Below, piece by piece: positions 53,668-63,157 of a stretch of DNA of 64,000 bases (within the stretch, counting starts at the first letter, position 1; each line of letters opens with the position of its first letter). A program made the translations under genes and the position numbers. The DNA lies in assembly GCF_947488835.1 (NCBI RefSeq), contig NZ_CANLBK010000001.1, positions 682,001 to 746,000 of the forward strand. Reading direction: 5' to 3'. The notes under the pieces were generated by a model. It saw only the letters and a list, made by a program, of their open reading frames with translations, did not search any database and was not told the origin of the DNA. Source of the DNA: an uncultured Marinobacter sp. (lineage in GTDB: Bacteria > Pseudomonadota > Gammaproteobacteria > Pseudomonadales > Oleiphilaceae).

Positions 53668-54795
53668 TCAGTATAGGTAATCGAATAGCTGCGTGAGCAA
53701 ATCCTCTGCCCGCTTGTCGCCGCTGTATCCATCTACAACGTCAGCGGTAACCCTGACCTGCTCATCACGCTCGACCAGATTCACTGTATGAGTATGGCGG
53801 GGCTTCTCTTTATCACTAAACCAGCTGAACCATCCCGGGTCGCGCTCATCGGCGCTGCGGAAATCGACGAAAAGCCAACCTTCGCTCCGATTGAGGTCAA
53901 GCACGACAATATCCGATTCGCTCAGCGCGCGGTTCACCTCGGCCCAGGAGCGACCGTAGTCGAGATCCATGCCAATGGCTTGTGCCGTGTCGTTTTCAGA
54001 TATCAGCTTAACCAAGGGTTTTGTATCCATGCCCGACGCTGCGCGCGAGAAAGACTTACTCTCTTCACGGGCTTTCAGGAACTCACCCATGTCGGCAAGC
54101 AGCCGCTTCTGTAACGCAAGTTGGTCGGCGGAAGACTCAGGAACTCCGTTCCAGGTAAGTAGCTCTCCTGGCCAGGCCGAGCCTTCTTCTGACCCGTGCA
54201 CTGAAGCAAGCTTGCGCACCTGGATTTCCGTGGTTTTCCGCCGAACGCCTGGCGCTATACGAACTTGAAGAATGACTTTCGGTTCAGCTGCGGTTGCATC
54301 GACAGGAGCGCTGGAAAGCTCAAGAAGGTCGCGAGCACGCATATTGAAGTTGGCCAACTCACTCTGCAGCAGCCCCAGTTGAGGGCTATCGTGGGCAACG
54401 CCAAGGCCTTGATCGTTCATGTAAGTAGTGACCGCTGGCCAAATACGCCCCGGCACATCATTTACCAACAACCAGGCGCGACCATCAAGCTCTTCAACCA
54501 GGTAATTCTCTTCGAGAATTTCCGAGGTCATGTCCGGAGGACGAGGTATGTCAGATGGATACATTTTGCTGCCATCAGCCGGAGTTATTTTCCGGATAGG
54601 CATCACCTGTGAAAAACGGGAAGAATCCGCTGATTCTGGCAGAGTCAGTTCATCGCCTTCTTTCTCGTACACATAGCTTTCAGAACGATCATCAAGCACG
54701 CCACATCCGGCTGTTGCCATAATAAGCAAGAGCCCGGAGGCACCAGCCAAGCGTCGGACTGCAAAAAACTTACGGGTTCTTGAAAGAACCTGCAT
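53668..54795 (-). CDS. bamC: Outer-membrane assembly lipoprotein BamC
   Basis: About 375 residues, a BAM-complex subunit. The lipoprotein signal is LLLIMATAGCGVL, followed by the disordered segment typical of BamC and two helix-grip domains (DGRAWLLVNDVPGRIWPAVT, DYGRSWAEVNRALSESDIVV). ATG 54795 is used because AGAAGG lies just upstream. It sits 47 bases after dapA, the usual dapA-bamC order of gammaproteobacteria. Confidence 0.93.
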   Translation of the reverse strand: MQVLSRTRKFFAVRRLAGASGLLLIMATAGCGVLDDRSESYVYEKEGDELTLPESADSSRFSQVMPIRKITPADGSKMYPSDIPRPPDMTSEILEENYLVEELDGRAWLLVNDVPGRIWPAVTTYMNDQGLGVAHDSPQLGLLQSELANFNMRARDLLELSSAPVDATAAEPKVILQVRIAPGVRRKTTEIQVRKLASVHGSEEGSAWPGELLTWNGVPESSADQLALQKRLLADMGEFLKAREESKSFSRAASGMDTKPLVKLISENDTAQAIGMDLDYGRSWAEVNRALSESDIVVLDLNRSEGWLFVDFRSADERDPGWFSWFSDKEKPRHTHTVNLVERDEQVRVTADVVDGYSGDKRAEDLLTQLFDYLY

Positions 54796-54842
54796 TGGCC
54801 TTCTCTCTGTATGGGTCTGTTTCAGGGCTGGTATTGGCAAAC

Positions 54843-55721
54843 TCAGAGAACACCCGAAGCGTTCATTGCTTCTTCCAGTTCTCCGTGGAATTTCTCACTG
54901 AACTGGGTCAATGGAAGCCGTATACCCTCACCAATCATACCCATACGTTGAAGTGCCCACTTAACAGGGATGGGATTTGCTTCCAGGAACAGCTTCCGGT
55001 TCAAAGGCATAAGAAGCTCATTCAGGCGTTCTGTTTCTTCCCGATTGCCCGCAATCGCTGCGGCACAAAGATCAGACATACCTTGGGGCGCCACGTTTGC
55101 AGTAACCGAAACGTTGCCCTTTGCACCAGCGAGCATCAGTTCTGCTGCAGTAGCATCGTCACCCGAATAAACGGCCAGGCGACCATTGAGAGCTTCAATC
55201 AGTTCTGCTCCCCGGGGAATATTGCCCGTCGCGTCTTTGATGGCAACAATGTTCGGGATGTCGGCCAAACGCAAAACGGTTTCGTTTAGCATGTCGCAGG
55301 CCGTGCGCCCGGGTACGTTGTAGAGCATCTGGCTCATACCGGGTACCGCTTCGGCGATGGCTTTAAAGTGCTGATAGAGGCCTTCCTGAGTTGGCTTATT
55401 GTAGTAAGGCACAACCAGAAGACAGGCATCCGCGCCCAGCTTATGAGCTTCCGTTGTCAGGTAGATGGCTTCGCGGGTGCTGTTGCCACCGGTACCGGCA
55501 ATAACGGGAATCCGCCCGTTTACGCGTTTGATAATGTAACCAATTACCCGGCAGTGCTCTTGCTGATCGAGCGTTGCGGATTCGCCGGTGGTTCCTACAG
55601 CAACGATACCGTTGGTACCGTTGTCCAGATGAAAGTCGACTAGTTTGTCCAGATGCTCCCAGTGAATGTCACCGTTTGGATGCATGGGCGTGACCAGTGC
55701 GACAAGGCTACCCGTAATCAT
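54843..55721 (-). CDS. dapA: 4-hydroxy-tetrahydrodipicolinate synthase
   Basis: Lysine/diaminopimelate biosynthesis, pyruvate plus aspartate semialdehyde. 292 residues. Signature parts: GSLVALVTPMHPNGDIHWEH, GIVAVGTTGESATLDQQEHC, VPYYNKPTQEGLYQHFKAIA, YNVPGRTACDM and the Schiff-base Lys in VAIKDATGN. Complete. Confidence 0.97.
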   Translation of the reverse strand: MITGSLVALVTPMHPNGDIHWEHLDKLVDFHLDNGTNGIVAVGTTGESATLDQQEHCRVIGYIIKRVNGRIPVIAGTGGNSTREAIYLTTEAHKLGADACLLVVPYYNKPTQEGLYQHFKAIAEAVPGMSQMLYNVPGRTACDMLNETVLRLADIPNIVAIKDATGNIPRGAELIEALNGRLAVYSGDDATAAELMLAGAKGNVSVTANVAPQGMSDLCAAAIAGNREETERLNELLMPLNRKLFLEANPIPVKWALQRMGMIGEGIRLPLTQFSEKFHGELEEAMNASGVL

Positions 55722-55786
55722 AAAAGCTCCATCCGAATAAAACGAATATGGTAATGTTGGGCACGAAGTGACACAAGGAAATTAAA

Positions 55787-56866
55787 TTACACTTCGTCCG
55801 AACTGGTTGAGAAAACAGGCCCCTTTACCGGCCAGGCAAAGAATACAGCTTTCAACATGGTGGCCAACGGAATGGCAAAGAACACGCCCCACAAGCCCCA
55901 AATACCGCCAAAGAACAATACCGAAATAATGATAACAACCGGGTGCAGGCTGTTCACTTCTGAGAACAGCACGGGAACCAACACGTTACCGTCTAATGCC
56001 TGAATTATGCCGTATATCACCATTACCCAGATAAAATGGCTACCCCACCCAAAAGCGAAGAGTGCAATCACCGCAACCGGAATCGTGACCACTGCCGCAC
56101 CAATGTATGGGATTACAACACTCAAGCCCACCAGAAGCGATAGCAATGCAGCATAGGGCACGCCCAGGAGTTTGAACGCAATGTAGGTCGCGCCACCAAC
56201 GATCAGAATTTCAACCGCTTTTCCGCGCACGTAATTTGCACATTGAAGGTTAACCTCATGCCAGATTTGAACCATCATCGGACGTTGAGGTGGAAGCAGC
56301 CTGGAAATAGCCCCTAGCAGGACTTCCCGGTCTTTCAGGAAGAAAAACACAAGTATAGGAACCAACACCATGTAAATGAGCAATGCGACAAGATCAGGGA
56401 TGCTCGACAGCGAGAAGGACACCAGCCACTGAGTCATGTGGCCTACTTCCGTATTCACTTGTTGATAAAGGCTGCGCACAGCCTCAGCCGAGATCAAATG
56501 CGGGTACTCTTCAGGCAGAAGCTCAAGGTATGACTGCAGCTCACCAATGATTCGGGGAGCCTCGCCTGCAAGTGTGCTGACCTGGGTCCATATCAGCGGT
56601 AAAAGGCCAAAGATAAACCCTACCAACACACCTAGAAACACCAGAAACACACCGAGTATCGCTAAACCTTCCGGAACGCCATAAGCACTCAACCGAGTAA
56701 CCAGTCCCTGCAGGATAAACGCCACAATAAGCGAGGCGATCGCGGGTGCAAGCATGGCACCAAATAAAATTATGAAAACTGTGCCTGCGACCAAAATCAG
56801 AAAAAGAATGACAGCTTCTTCATCTGAAAAGTATTTGTGCGCAAGACCGCGTAAAATTCTGAACAT
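55787..56866 (-). CDS. AI-2E family transporter (PerM-like)
   Basis: A 359-residue inner-membrane protein with about eight membrane segments and a DUF20/AI-2E pattern: LVAGTVFIILFGAMLAPAIA, LPPQRPMMVQIWHEVNLQCA NYVRGKAVEI, GLSVVIPYIGAAVVTIPVAV, IIQALDGNVLVPVLFSEVNS and FFGGIWGLWGVFFAIPLATM. The ATG at 56866 follows GGAG; an in-frame TTG at 56869 is too close to it. Roles in this family include Na+/H+ exchange and signal export. It lies between tusA and dapA. Confidence 0.88.
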   Translation of the reverse strand: MFRILRGLAHKYFSDEEAVILFLILVAGTVFIILFGAMLAPAIASLIVAFILQGLVTRLSAYGVPEGLAILGVFLVFLGVLVGFIFGLLPLIWTQVSTLAGEAPRIIGELQSYLELLPEEYPHLISAEAVRSLYQQVNTEVGHMTQWLVSFSLSSIPDLVALLIYMVLVPILVFFFLKDREVLLGAISRLLPPQRPMMVQIWHEVNLQCANYVRGKAVEILIVGGATYIAFKLLGVPYAALLSLLVGLSVVIPYIGAAVVTIPVAVIALFAFGWGSHFIWVMVIYGIIQALDGNVLVPVLFSEVNSLHPVVIIISVLFFGGIWGLWGVFFAIPLATMLKAVFFAWPVKGPVFSTSSDEV

Positions 56867-56882
56867 CAATGACTCCGGAAAA

Positions 56883-57110
56883 TTAACCGCCGCACTCTAT
56901 CACAAAGCGGAAATGGCCATCAGTTTGCGTAGAGTTCACCAAACGGTGGCGAGACAACTCCAGAAAGGCCGGAATATCGCGAGCGGAGCCCGCATCTGTG
57001 GCAATCACCTCAAGCATATCGCCCGGGGACATACCGTTGAGCTCCAATTTTGTTTTCAGCAAGGGCATGGGGCAGCGAAGCCCGGACGTATCCAGTGTAC
57101 GATCAGCCAT
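56883..57110 (-). CDS. TusA-family sulfur carrier
   Basis: A 75-residue cytoplasmic protein. DTSGLRCPMPLLKTKLELNG carries the CPMP motif whose Cys accepts persulfide sulfur. The fold ends FRFVIECGG. It is 14 bases from the AI-2E gene and likely shares its transcript. Confidence 0.93.
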   Translation of the reverse strand: MADRTLDTSGLRCPMPLLKTKLELNGMSPGDMLEVIATDAGSARDIPAFLELSRHRLVNSTQTDGHFRFVIECGG

Positions 57111-57269
57111 AAAGAAGGTGCACCATCACAAGACATGAAATTCGCAAGCCGGCATTATGCCTCCAGTGATACTGTATTGCATCACAATACCTGTTAATCA
57201 GCAGATCCGGATTTTTTGAGGGGATACGCTGTCTCAGCAGCAGCCAGAACCAGGAGCACACCGCATTAC

Positions 57270-58745
57270 ATGAATGACGTTCTATTGAAGTTTCGTGGGT
57301 ACCGGAAGATTTCAACAGCAACCATTCTGGTTTTCTTACTGGCCTTGAGCTTTGTATCGCAAGCCCAGGATACCCGGCTACCGAATATTGGTGGAACAGG
57401 CGGCGGGCTTATTTCCGGGCATCAGGAAAGTGACATTGGACAACAGGTTATGGTGTCGATCCGCCGATCCGCTCCGCGTATCACCGACCCACTGATTTAC
57501 GACTACCTCAGTGCCATTATTTACCGGCTTGTTCCCTCAGCTCCCCTGGAAAATCGCGAAATTACGCTCGCGCTTATTGATAGTCCGGCCCTCAACGCTT
57601 TCGCAGTGCCCGGGGGGATTGTCGGTGTAAACGGCGGGCTGTTTCTCAACGCCGCCACAGAACAACAGTTTGCATCGGTGCTCGCTCACGAACTTGCCCA
57701 CCTTAGCCAGCGGCACTTCGCTCGCCGTCTTGAGCAGCAGGAGACCAGCGCACCCTTAACGCTTGCGGGCATGATTGCCGGCATCGTGCTCTCTGCGGTC
57801 ACTCAATCCGATATAGGCATCGCGGCGATTGCCGGCACACAAGCACTGGCCATACAAAACATGCTGGCCTACAGCCGCTCCCATGAGCAGGAAGCAGACA
57901 GAGTGGGGCTGGATATTCTCGCTACTGCGGGAATGGACCCACGGGGCATGCCTGAAATGTTCGAAATAATGATGCGGCAGAATAGGCTGCAGGGCAACAA
58001 CATGCCGGAGTACCTTTCAACTCACCCTCTGACCCAAAGCCGGGTGGCCGATACCCGTAACCGTGCAGAACAATACCCCGAGAAAACCATCCGGGATGGC
58101 CAGGAATACCATCTGATGCGCAGCCGCCTGCAAGTTCACTACGCGGCGTCTCCCGAGATAGCGGTGGACACCTTCGAAAATTACCTGAAAAAACCGGATG
58201 CGGAAACGAACGAAGCCATTCGTTATGGACTGGCAGTCGCCTACCTCAGCAACAACCAGCCTGAAAAGGCGGCACAAGTCATCAGCGAGATTATGAAGAA
58301 CAACCCGGGCCGGATAACTTTGCAGGTAACTTTGGCAGAGATATATATTCAGCAAAACAAGCTGGATGAGGCTCGATCCGTTCTGAAAGATGCCCTGAAC
58401 AGGAACCCGGGCAACTACCCGATTACCTCAACACTAGCAGATGTGGAAATAGCGGCGGGCAACGGCACTCAGGCGGCCGAGCATTTGAAGCAACTAACCC
58501 GCAGAATGCCGCAACAGGAATATCTATGGTTGCGCCTGGCAGAAGCCGAAGGTATGGCCAGGAACATCGTGGGAGTTCACCGCGCCAGGGCGGAATATGA
58601 CGCTCTTATGGGGGACTTGGAGTCTGCCCAGAGGCAGCTCAGGCAGGCTCAGGAAAAACTGCCTGCAGGCTCAGCCCAACGACAGGTGGTAAGTGAGCGG
58701 CTAGCCGAGATCACCAGCCGCCACCAAGCCCGCAGAAACAATTGA
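57270..58745 (+). CDS. bepA: BepA-like M48 metalloprotease with TPR tail
   Basis: About 491 residues. A signal (FLLALSFVSQAQD), then the M48 core with zinc motif AHELAHLSQRHFAR and third ligand region SRSHEQEADRVGLDIL. TPR repeats fill residues 300-480 (NEAIRYGLAVAYLSNNQPEK, YPITSTLADVEIAAGN). It is periplasmic and assists or degrades outer-membrane proteins at the BAM complex. ATG 57270 is preferred over the ORF opening at 57216 because the signal then starts properly. Convergent with nadA. Confidence 0.9.
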   Translation: MNDVLLKFRGYRKISTATILVFLLALSFVSQAQDTRLPNIGGTGGGLISGHQESDIGQQVMVSIRRSAPRITDPLIYDYLSAIIYRLVPSAPLENREITLALIDSPALNAFAVPGGIVGVNGGLFLNAATEQQFASVLAHELAHLSQRHFARRLEQQETSAPLTLAGMIAGIVLSAVTQSDIGIAAIAGTQALAIQNMLAYSRSHEQEADRVGLDILATAGMDPRGMPEMFEIMMRQNRLQGNNMPEYLSTHPLTQSRVADTRNRAEQYPEKTIRDGQEYHLMRSRLQVHYAASPEIAVDTFENYLKKPDAETNEAIRYGLAVAYLSNNQPEKAAQVISEIMKNNPGRITLQVTLAEIYIQQNKLDEARSVLKDALNRNPGNYPITSTLADVEIAAGNGTQAAEHLKQLTRRMPQQEYLWLRLAEAEGMARNIVGVHRARAEYDALMGDLESAQRQLRQAQEKLPAGSAQRQVVSERLAEITSRHQARRNN

Positions 58746-58747
58746 AA

Positions 58748-59809
58748 TCAGGCGTTACCCGCCGCTTTCAGGTTCATCCCCGCAGTGAAATCGAGCATAC
58801 GCCGTAAAGGTTTAAGTGCAGCTTCCCGGGTTTGCGCATCCACAAGCACTTCCTGGTCGCCCTTCTCAATCACAGCAAGAAGGTTTTCCAGGCCGTTCAT
58901 GGCCATCCACGGGCACTGGGCACAGCTGCGACAGGTAGCCCCGTTGCCAGCTGTGGGCGCCTCTATCAGCGTCTTATTCGGTGCCAACTGCTGCATCTTA
59001 TAGAAAATGCCATTGTCGGTAGCAACGATGAATTCCTGATTTGGCAGGGTCTGCACTGCGTGAATCAACTGAGAGGTTGAGCCAACAACGTCTGCCATTT
59101 CCACAACAGCATCGGGAGATTCAGGGTGCACCAGTATGGCCGCATTCGGATAGAGAGCCTTGAGGTCTTCAAGGCCACGGTGCTTGAATTCTTCGTGCAC
59201 TATGCAGGAACCATCCCACAGCAGCATGTCGGCCCCGGTCGTTTTCTGCACATAGTGCCCAAGATGCTTGTCAGGGGCCCAAAGTATCTTCTCTCCCCGC
59301 GAATCAAGATCTTCAACGATAGCCTGGGCACAGCTGGAGGTTACAACCCAGTCCGCACGGGCTTTGACAGCGGCGGACGTGTTGGCATAAACCACAACGG
59401 TACGGTCGCTGTGCTCATCACAGAAGGCCTGGAACTCATCCGCAGGACACCCGATATCGAGTGAGCAGGTTGCTTCAAGGGTGGGCATTAAAACGCGTTT
59501 TTCCGGGTTCAGTATTTTGGCAGTTTCACCCATGAATCGGACGCCCGCCACGACCACAGTAGAAGCCGGATGTTCATTTCCGAAGCGAGCCATTTCAAGT
59601 GAGTCTGCAACGCAACCGCCGGTTTCTTCAGCGAGACGCTGGATGTCGGGGTCGGTGTAATAATGGGCCACGAGTACGGCGTCTTTTTCCTTGAGGACTT
59701 CCTTGATGCGGGATTCAAGCCGCGCCTTCTCATCAGCGCTGAGCGGCTTGGGCTCCGCTGCATGGGCCAGGTGTTCCTGAACAAGAATTCGGTCTTCAGC
59801 TATAGTCAT
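58748..59809 (-). CDS. nadA: Quinolinate synthase
   Basis: NAD biosynthesis, iminoaspartate plus DHAP. 353 residues. Motifs: [67 protein letters not shown], and the [4Fe-4S] cysteines in [11 protein letters not shown] and [13 protein letters not shown]. Complete. The stop lies 2 bases from the bepA end. Confidence 0.97.
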   Translation of the reverse strand: MTIAEDRILVQEHLAHAAEPKPLSADEKARLESRIKEVLKEKDAVLVAHYYTDPDIQRLAEETGGCVADSLEMARFGNEHPASTVVVAGVRFMGETAKILNPEKRVLMPTLEATCSLDIGCPADEFQAFCDEHSDRTVVVYANTSAAVKARADWVVTSSCAQAIVEDLDSRGEKILWAPDKHLGHYVQKTTGADMLLWDGSCIVHEEFKHRGLEDLKALYPNAAILVHPESPDAVVEMADVVGSTSQLIHAVQTLPNQEFIVATDNGIFYKMQQLAPNKTLIEAPTAGNGATCRSCAQCPWMAMNGLENLLAVIEKGDQEVLVDAQTREAALKPLRRMLDFTAGMNLKAAGNA

Positions 59810-59977
59810 GTACGGTTACTCTCAATCAACAGGAAGCAATCACGTGAAACCAATTACGTGGCACCAGATACTTTCCGCCAGCTACATTCTGTATATGAGT
59901 ATATCACTTCGGATACCGATAGCACTGTAGGGACCACAGCGAACCCAAAAATTCCATTTTTCTGCTGAGAAACCGGC

Positions 59978-60008
59978 AAAAAAAAAGGACTGCATTTCTG
60001 CAGCCCTT
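59978..60008 (-). terminator. Terminator after the tRNA-Lys genes
   Basis: On the minus strand GGGCTGCA pairs with TGCAGTCC (one G-T pair) and is followed by nine Ts. It closes the tRNA transcript. Confidence 0.75.
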
Positions 60009-60090
60009 AAGCTTTAACTCGCAATGCTTTCGATCCTTCCAAATCAAACTTTGTAAACTAACAAACCTTGATTCTTCGTACTGCTGATAA

Positions 60091-60166
60091 TGGTGGGTCG
60101 TGATGGATTCGAACCATCGACCAATTGGTTAAAAGCCAACTGCTCTACCAACTGAGCTAACGACCC
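60091..60166 (-). tRNA. tRNA-Lys (TTT), copy 1
   Basis: A 76-base cloverleaf on the minus strand: starts GGGTCGTTAGCTC, anticodon loop CTTTTAA, T-arm GGTTCGAATCC, CCA encoded. Identical to copy 2. Confidence 0.97.
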
Positions 60167-60239
60167 TAAAACAGGTGATCAGTGCCTGGTGACCCTGATC
60201 GATCCCGGAGCGGCTCAGCAATTGCTCCGGAATTCGAAT

Positions 60240-60315
60240 TGGTGGGTCGTGATGGATTCGAACCATCGACCAATTGGTTAAAAGCCAACTGCTCTACCAA
60301 CTGAGCTAACGACCC
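60240..60315 (-). tRNA. tRNA-Lys (TTT), copy 2
   Basis: Same 76-base sequence as copy 1, 73 bases upstream on the minus strand. Both lie downstream of cpoB and may share its transcript. Confidence 0.97.
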
Positions 60316-60401
60316 AAGCGAGGCGCATATAGTAATGATTTTTCCCTGACGATCAACCCCCTCTCGCCATGTTTTCTAATATTTTTCCGATTATCGTGTT
60401 A

Positions 60402-61163
60402 TTAACCCTGGGCAGACCCCAGATATTTTCTGGCAAGCCCCGCAGCATCACTCTCGGGATAGTCGTTTACAACCTGCTCCATTTGTTGACGGGCTTCGGC
60501 CTTCTTATCAAGCCGATCAAGGGTTACTCCCAGCTTGTAGACGGCATCCGGCGCCTTACGGTGGTCCGCATAACGGGTTGCAACAATGGAGAAGGCCTGA
60601 CGCGCTTGCTCAAGTTGAGGTTTGACCAGATACACCTCACCCAGCCAATAGTACGCATTGACCGTAAGGTCTCCTTCGGGATACTTATCTATGAATTCAT
60701 AAATACGGCTGATGGCTTCGTCGTATTTTTTCTGGCTATGAATGAGATCCTGAATGGCGGTGTACGCCTTCCGCTCCTCTGCTTCAGGCTGACGATACTC
60801 ACGTATAGCTGCAGGTTTGCTCTTTCCGGAGTCGCCGCCAGCTGCTGCCTGGGGTTGAGTAGATACCTTCTCTGAAAGATCGAGTATGCGCTGATCGAGA
60901 TCAATGTAACGATCCCTCCCCTGATCCTGCAGACGCTTTATCAGATGCCTCTGCTCTTCCGATTCACCCTGTAGCCGCCTGACTTCACCTTGAAGCTGCT
61001 GAATCATGTAAAACAACTCAGACGTAGCCTGGCTGGCATTGGCCTTGCGCTGAGCTTCAGAGGCATTACTCTGGAATGCGGGGGTAGATGACTGCGCCAG
61101 CGTTGTCCCCGCCTGCCCTAAGGCAAGCGGGAAAATCACTGCCGCCATGAGCTGTTTTCTCAT
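60402..61163 (-). CDS. cpoB: CpoB (YbgF), cell-division coordinator
   Basis: A 253-residue periplasmic protein with signal ending near LAQS, a trimeric coiled coil (SELFYMIQQLQGEVRRLQGE), and C-terminal TPRs (DGDLTVNAYYWLGEVYLVKP-like, PDAVYKLGVTLDRLDKKAEA). It links peptidoglycan synthesis with the Tol-Pal machine. It is the last gene of tol-pal-cpoB on the minus strand. Confidence 0.93.
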   Translation of the reverse strand: MRKQLMAAVIFPLALGQAGTTLAQSSTPAFQSNASEAQRKANASQATSELFYMIQQLQGEVRRLQGESEEQRHLIKRLQDQGRDRYIDLDQRILDLSEKVSTQPQAAAGGDSGKSKPAAIREYRQPEAEERKAYTAIQDLIHSQKKYDEAISRIYEFIDKYPEGDLTVNAYYWLGEVYLVKPQLEQARQAFSIVATRYADHRKAPDAVYKLGVTLDRLDKKAEARQQMEQVVNDYPESDAAGLARKYLGSAQG

Positions 61164-61190
61164 GGGTTTAACCTGATGTTGTATATGTGT

Positions 61191-61760
61191 TTACTCGAAT
61201 ACGAGTTCCACACGGCGATTTTGTGCCCATGCGCTCTCTGTCGAACCCATAACCGCCGGCTTCTCTTCACCATAGCTTACGGTTTCCATCTGACCCCGTG
61301 AAGCACCATTCACAATCAGGAAACGCTGAACGGCATTCGCACGGCGCTCACCCAGTGCCAGGTTATATTCCTTTGAACCGCGTTCATCACCGTGACCTTC
61401 CAGACGAACATTCTGGCCAGGATTGCTGGACAGATAGCGTGCGTGCGCCATGAGTACATCACGGGCTTCGGGCTTGATTTCAGAGGTATCGAAATCGAAA
61501 TAGAAGGTTGTAATATCCCGCAGAGCAGCCTGCTCTGCCTGCTTTTCAATTTCCATGCGCTCGTCTTCGGTCATTGACGACGAAGAAATTCCACCCTGAT
61601 CGCCACCGCCATAAACGGTAGATCCGCCGTCCTGATCAATAGGCTGAACGTCAGAGCCGTATGCTCCGTCGTCCATATTTTCGCCTGTCGTACTACAACC
61701 GGCGAAGAGGCCTGCGGAAAACAGCAGTGCAACTACTTTGGCTTGGGCTGACAACTTCAT
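61191..61760 (-). CDS. pal: Peptidoglycan-associated lipoprotein Pal
   Basis: A 189-residue outer-membrane lipoprotein. Lipobox LLFSAGLFAGCS, an acidic Gly/Ser linker, and an OmpA-like domain with FYFDFDTSEIKPEARDVLMA, VRLEGHGDERGSKEYNLALG and ERRANAVQRFL that binds peptidoglycan. Between tolB and cpoB. Confidence 0.97.
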   Translation of the reverse strand: MKLSAQAKVVALLFSAGLFAGCSTTGENMDDGAYGSDVQPIDQDGGSTVYGGGDQGGISSSSMTEDERMEIEKQAEQAALRDITTFYFDFDTSEIKPEARDVLMAHARYLSSNPGQNVRLEGHGDERGSKEYNLALGERRANAVQRFLIVNGASRGQMETVSYGEEKPAVMGSTESAWAQNRRVELVFE

Positions 61761-61827
61761 GATTTATTCCTTTCCGTTGGTTTATTTGAACTTCGACTCT
61801 TCAAATGGATGCCGTTGCACCCATCTA

Positions 61828-63141
61828 CTACCGAACAATAGGCCCCCAGGCCGGGTCGCGGACATCCCCTTCCGAAGCGGGAAGGCTATATGCGGCACCG
61901 CCATCTGCTGAGATAACAGTCAGCACGCTTTCACCGCTCTGCTTGGTGGCGTATATCAGCATGCGGCCGTTTGGCGACACGCTGGGAGACTCATCGGATT
62001 CTGTGCGAGTGAGGACGGTCTCCTCATCGGTCTCAAGATTCGTGCGAGCAATCGTGAATGCCCGATCGCGCTGGTGCACGTAATACACATATTTACCTGT
62101 GTTATCGGGACGCGGGCGAGCGTTGTAGCGGCTGCCGAAGGTTATCCGCCGCGGCTCCGCTCCCGGCTTTGCCATGTAGTAGATCTGCGGCCCACCTGAA
62201 CGGTCCGATGTAAAGAAAATACCCTTACCTGCACTGTCCCATGCGGCTTCAGTATCAATCGCCCAGTGGTTACTGAGTTTCGTCACCTTACGGGACTGAA
62301 GATTCATCTGATAGATCTCGGCATTGCCGTCTTTAGACAGGGTCATCAGCAGCGACTGACCATCCTGTGACCATGCTGGCGCCGAGTTCAACCCAGGGAA
62401 ATCCGCCACCTTGGTACGCTGCCCCGAACTGAGTTCATGAACAAATATAGCGGGTTTGCCGGTTTCAAAAGACACATACGCCAGCTTTCTGCCATCCGGC
62501 GACCAGGCCGGGGAAAGAATCGGCTCTTTACTCTCAAGGCGAATTCCAGCTCGCTTACCGTCTATGTCACTGACTTGTAGCCGGTACCGGGATTTCCCGT
62601 TTTCCCGCTCAAGGGTTACGTACGCCAGCTTGGTAGAAAAAGCACCGGGAACACCCGTGATCGCCTCATATACTTTGTCGCTAACGTGGTGAGCCAGTGA
62701 GCGAATGTTGGACGCTGGCGCTCCCGCGGTCTCGCCCAGTATTCGCTCTTCCCGGTTAACATCAAACAGCTCATAACGCGCCTCTACCCTGTCACCCGTG
62801 CGTGTGAGCTCACCCACCAAAACATAGCGCTGACCAAGCAGGCGCCAATCCCGGAAATACACATCCGAGCGTTTTGATGGAAGGCTTAGCATTTTCTCTG
62901 GTGGCAAGGGGCGAAACTCGCCACTCATCGCCAGATCGGCCTGCACAATGCTGCTTAACTTATCCCCTACAGGCATGCTGCCATTTTCAGCAAACGGCAC
63001 CACAGATACCGGAATGGCGGAGTCTGCGCCCTCAGTGATACGAATTAACAGCTCAGCTTGAGCACTTCCGGCGGCTGCCAGCATCACGACAAACGCTGCG
63101 ATAATCATTGTCGGTAGCCTGAATGAGATTCTTTGCTTCAT
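61828..63141 (-). CDS. tolB: TolB periplasmic beta-propeller
   Basis: A 437-residue protein with signal ending near AGSAQA, the N-terminal domain (PISVVPFAENGSMPVG-like), and a six-bladed propeller of repeats ILSPAWSPDGRKLAYVSFET, NSAPAWSQDGQSLLMTLSKD and SPSVSPNGRMLIYATK. It binds Pal and helps outer-membrane constriction. Complete, 67 bases before pal. Confidence 0.97.
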   Translation of the reverse strand: MKQRISFRLPTMIIAAFVVMLAAAGSAQAELLIRITEGADSAIPVSVVPFAENGSMPVGDKLSSIVQADLAMSGEFRPLPPEKMLSLPSKRSDVYFRDWRLLGQRYVLVGELTRTGDRVEARYELFDVNREERILGETAGAPASNIRSLAHHVSDKVYEAITGVPGAFSTKLAYVTLERENGKSRYRLQVSDIDGKRAGIRLESKEPILSPAWSPDGRKLAYVSFETGKPAIFVHELSSGQRTKVADFPGLNSAPAWSQDGQSLLMTLSKDGNAEIYQMNLQSRKVTKLSNHWAIDTEAAWDSAGKGIFFTSDRSGGPQIYYMAKPGAEPRRITFGSRYNARPRPDNTGKYVYYVHQRDRAFTIARTNLETDEETVLTRTESDESPSVSPNGRMLIYATKQSGESVLTVISADGGAAYSLPASEGDVRDPAWGPIVR

Positions 63142-63157
63142 GGTGTTACCCGTATCC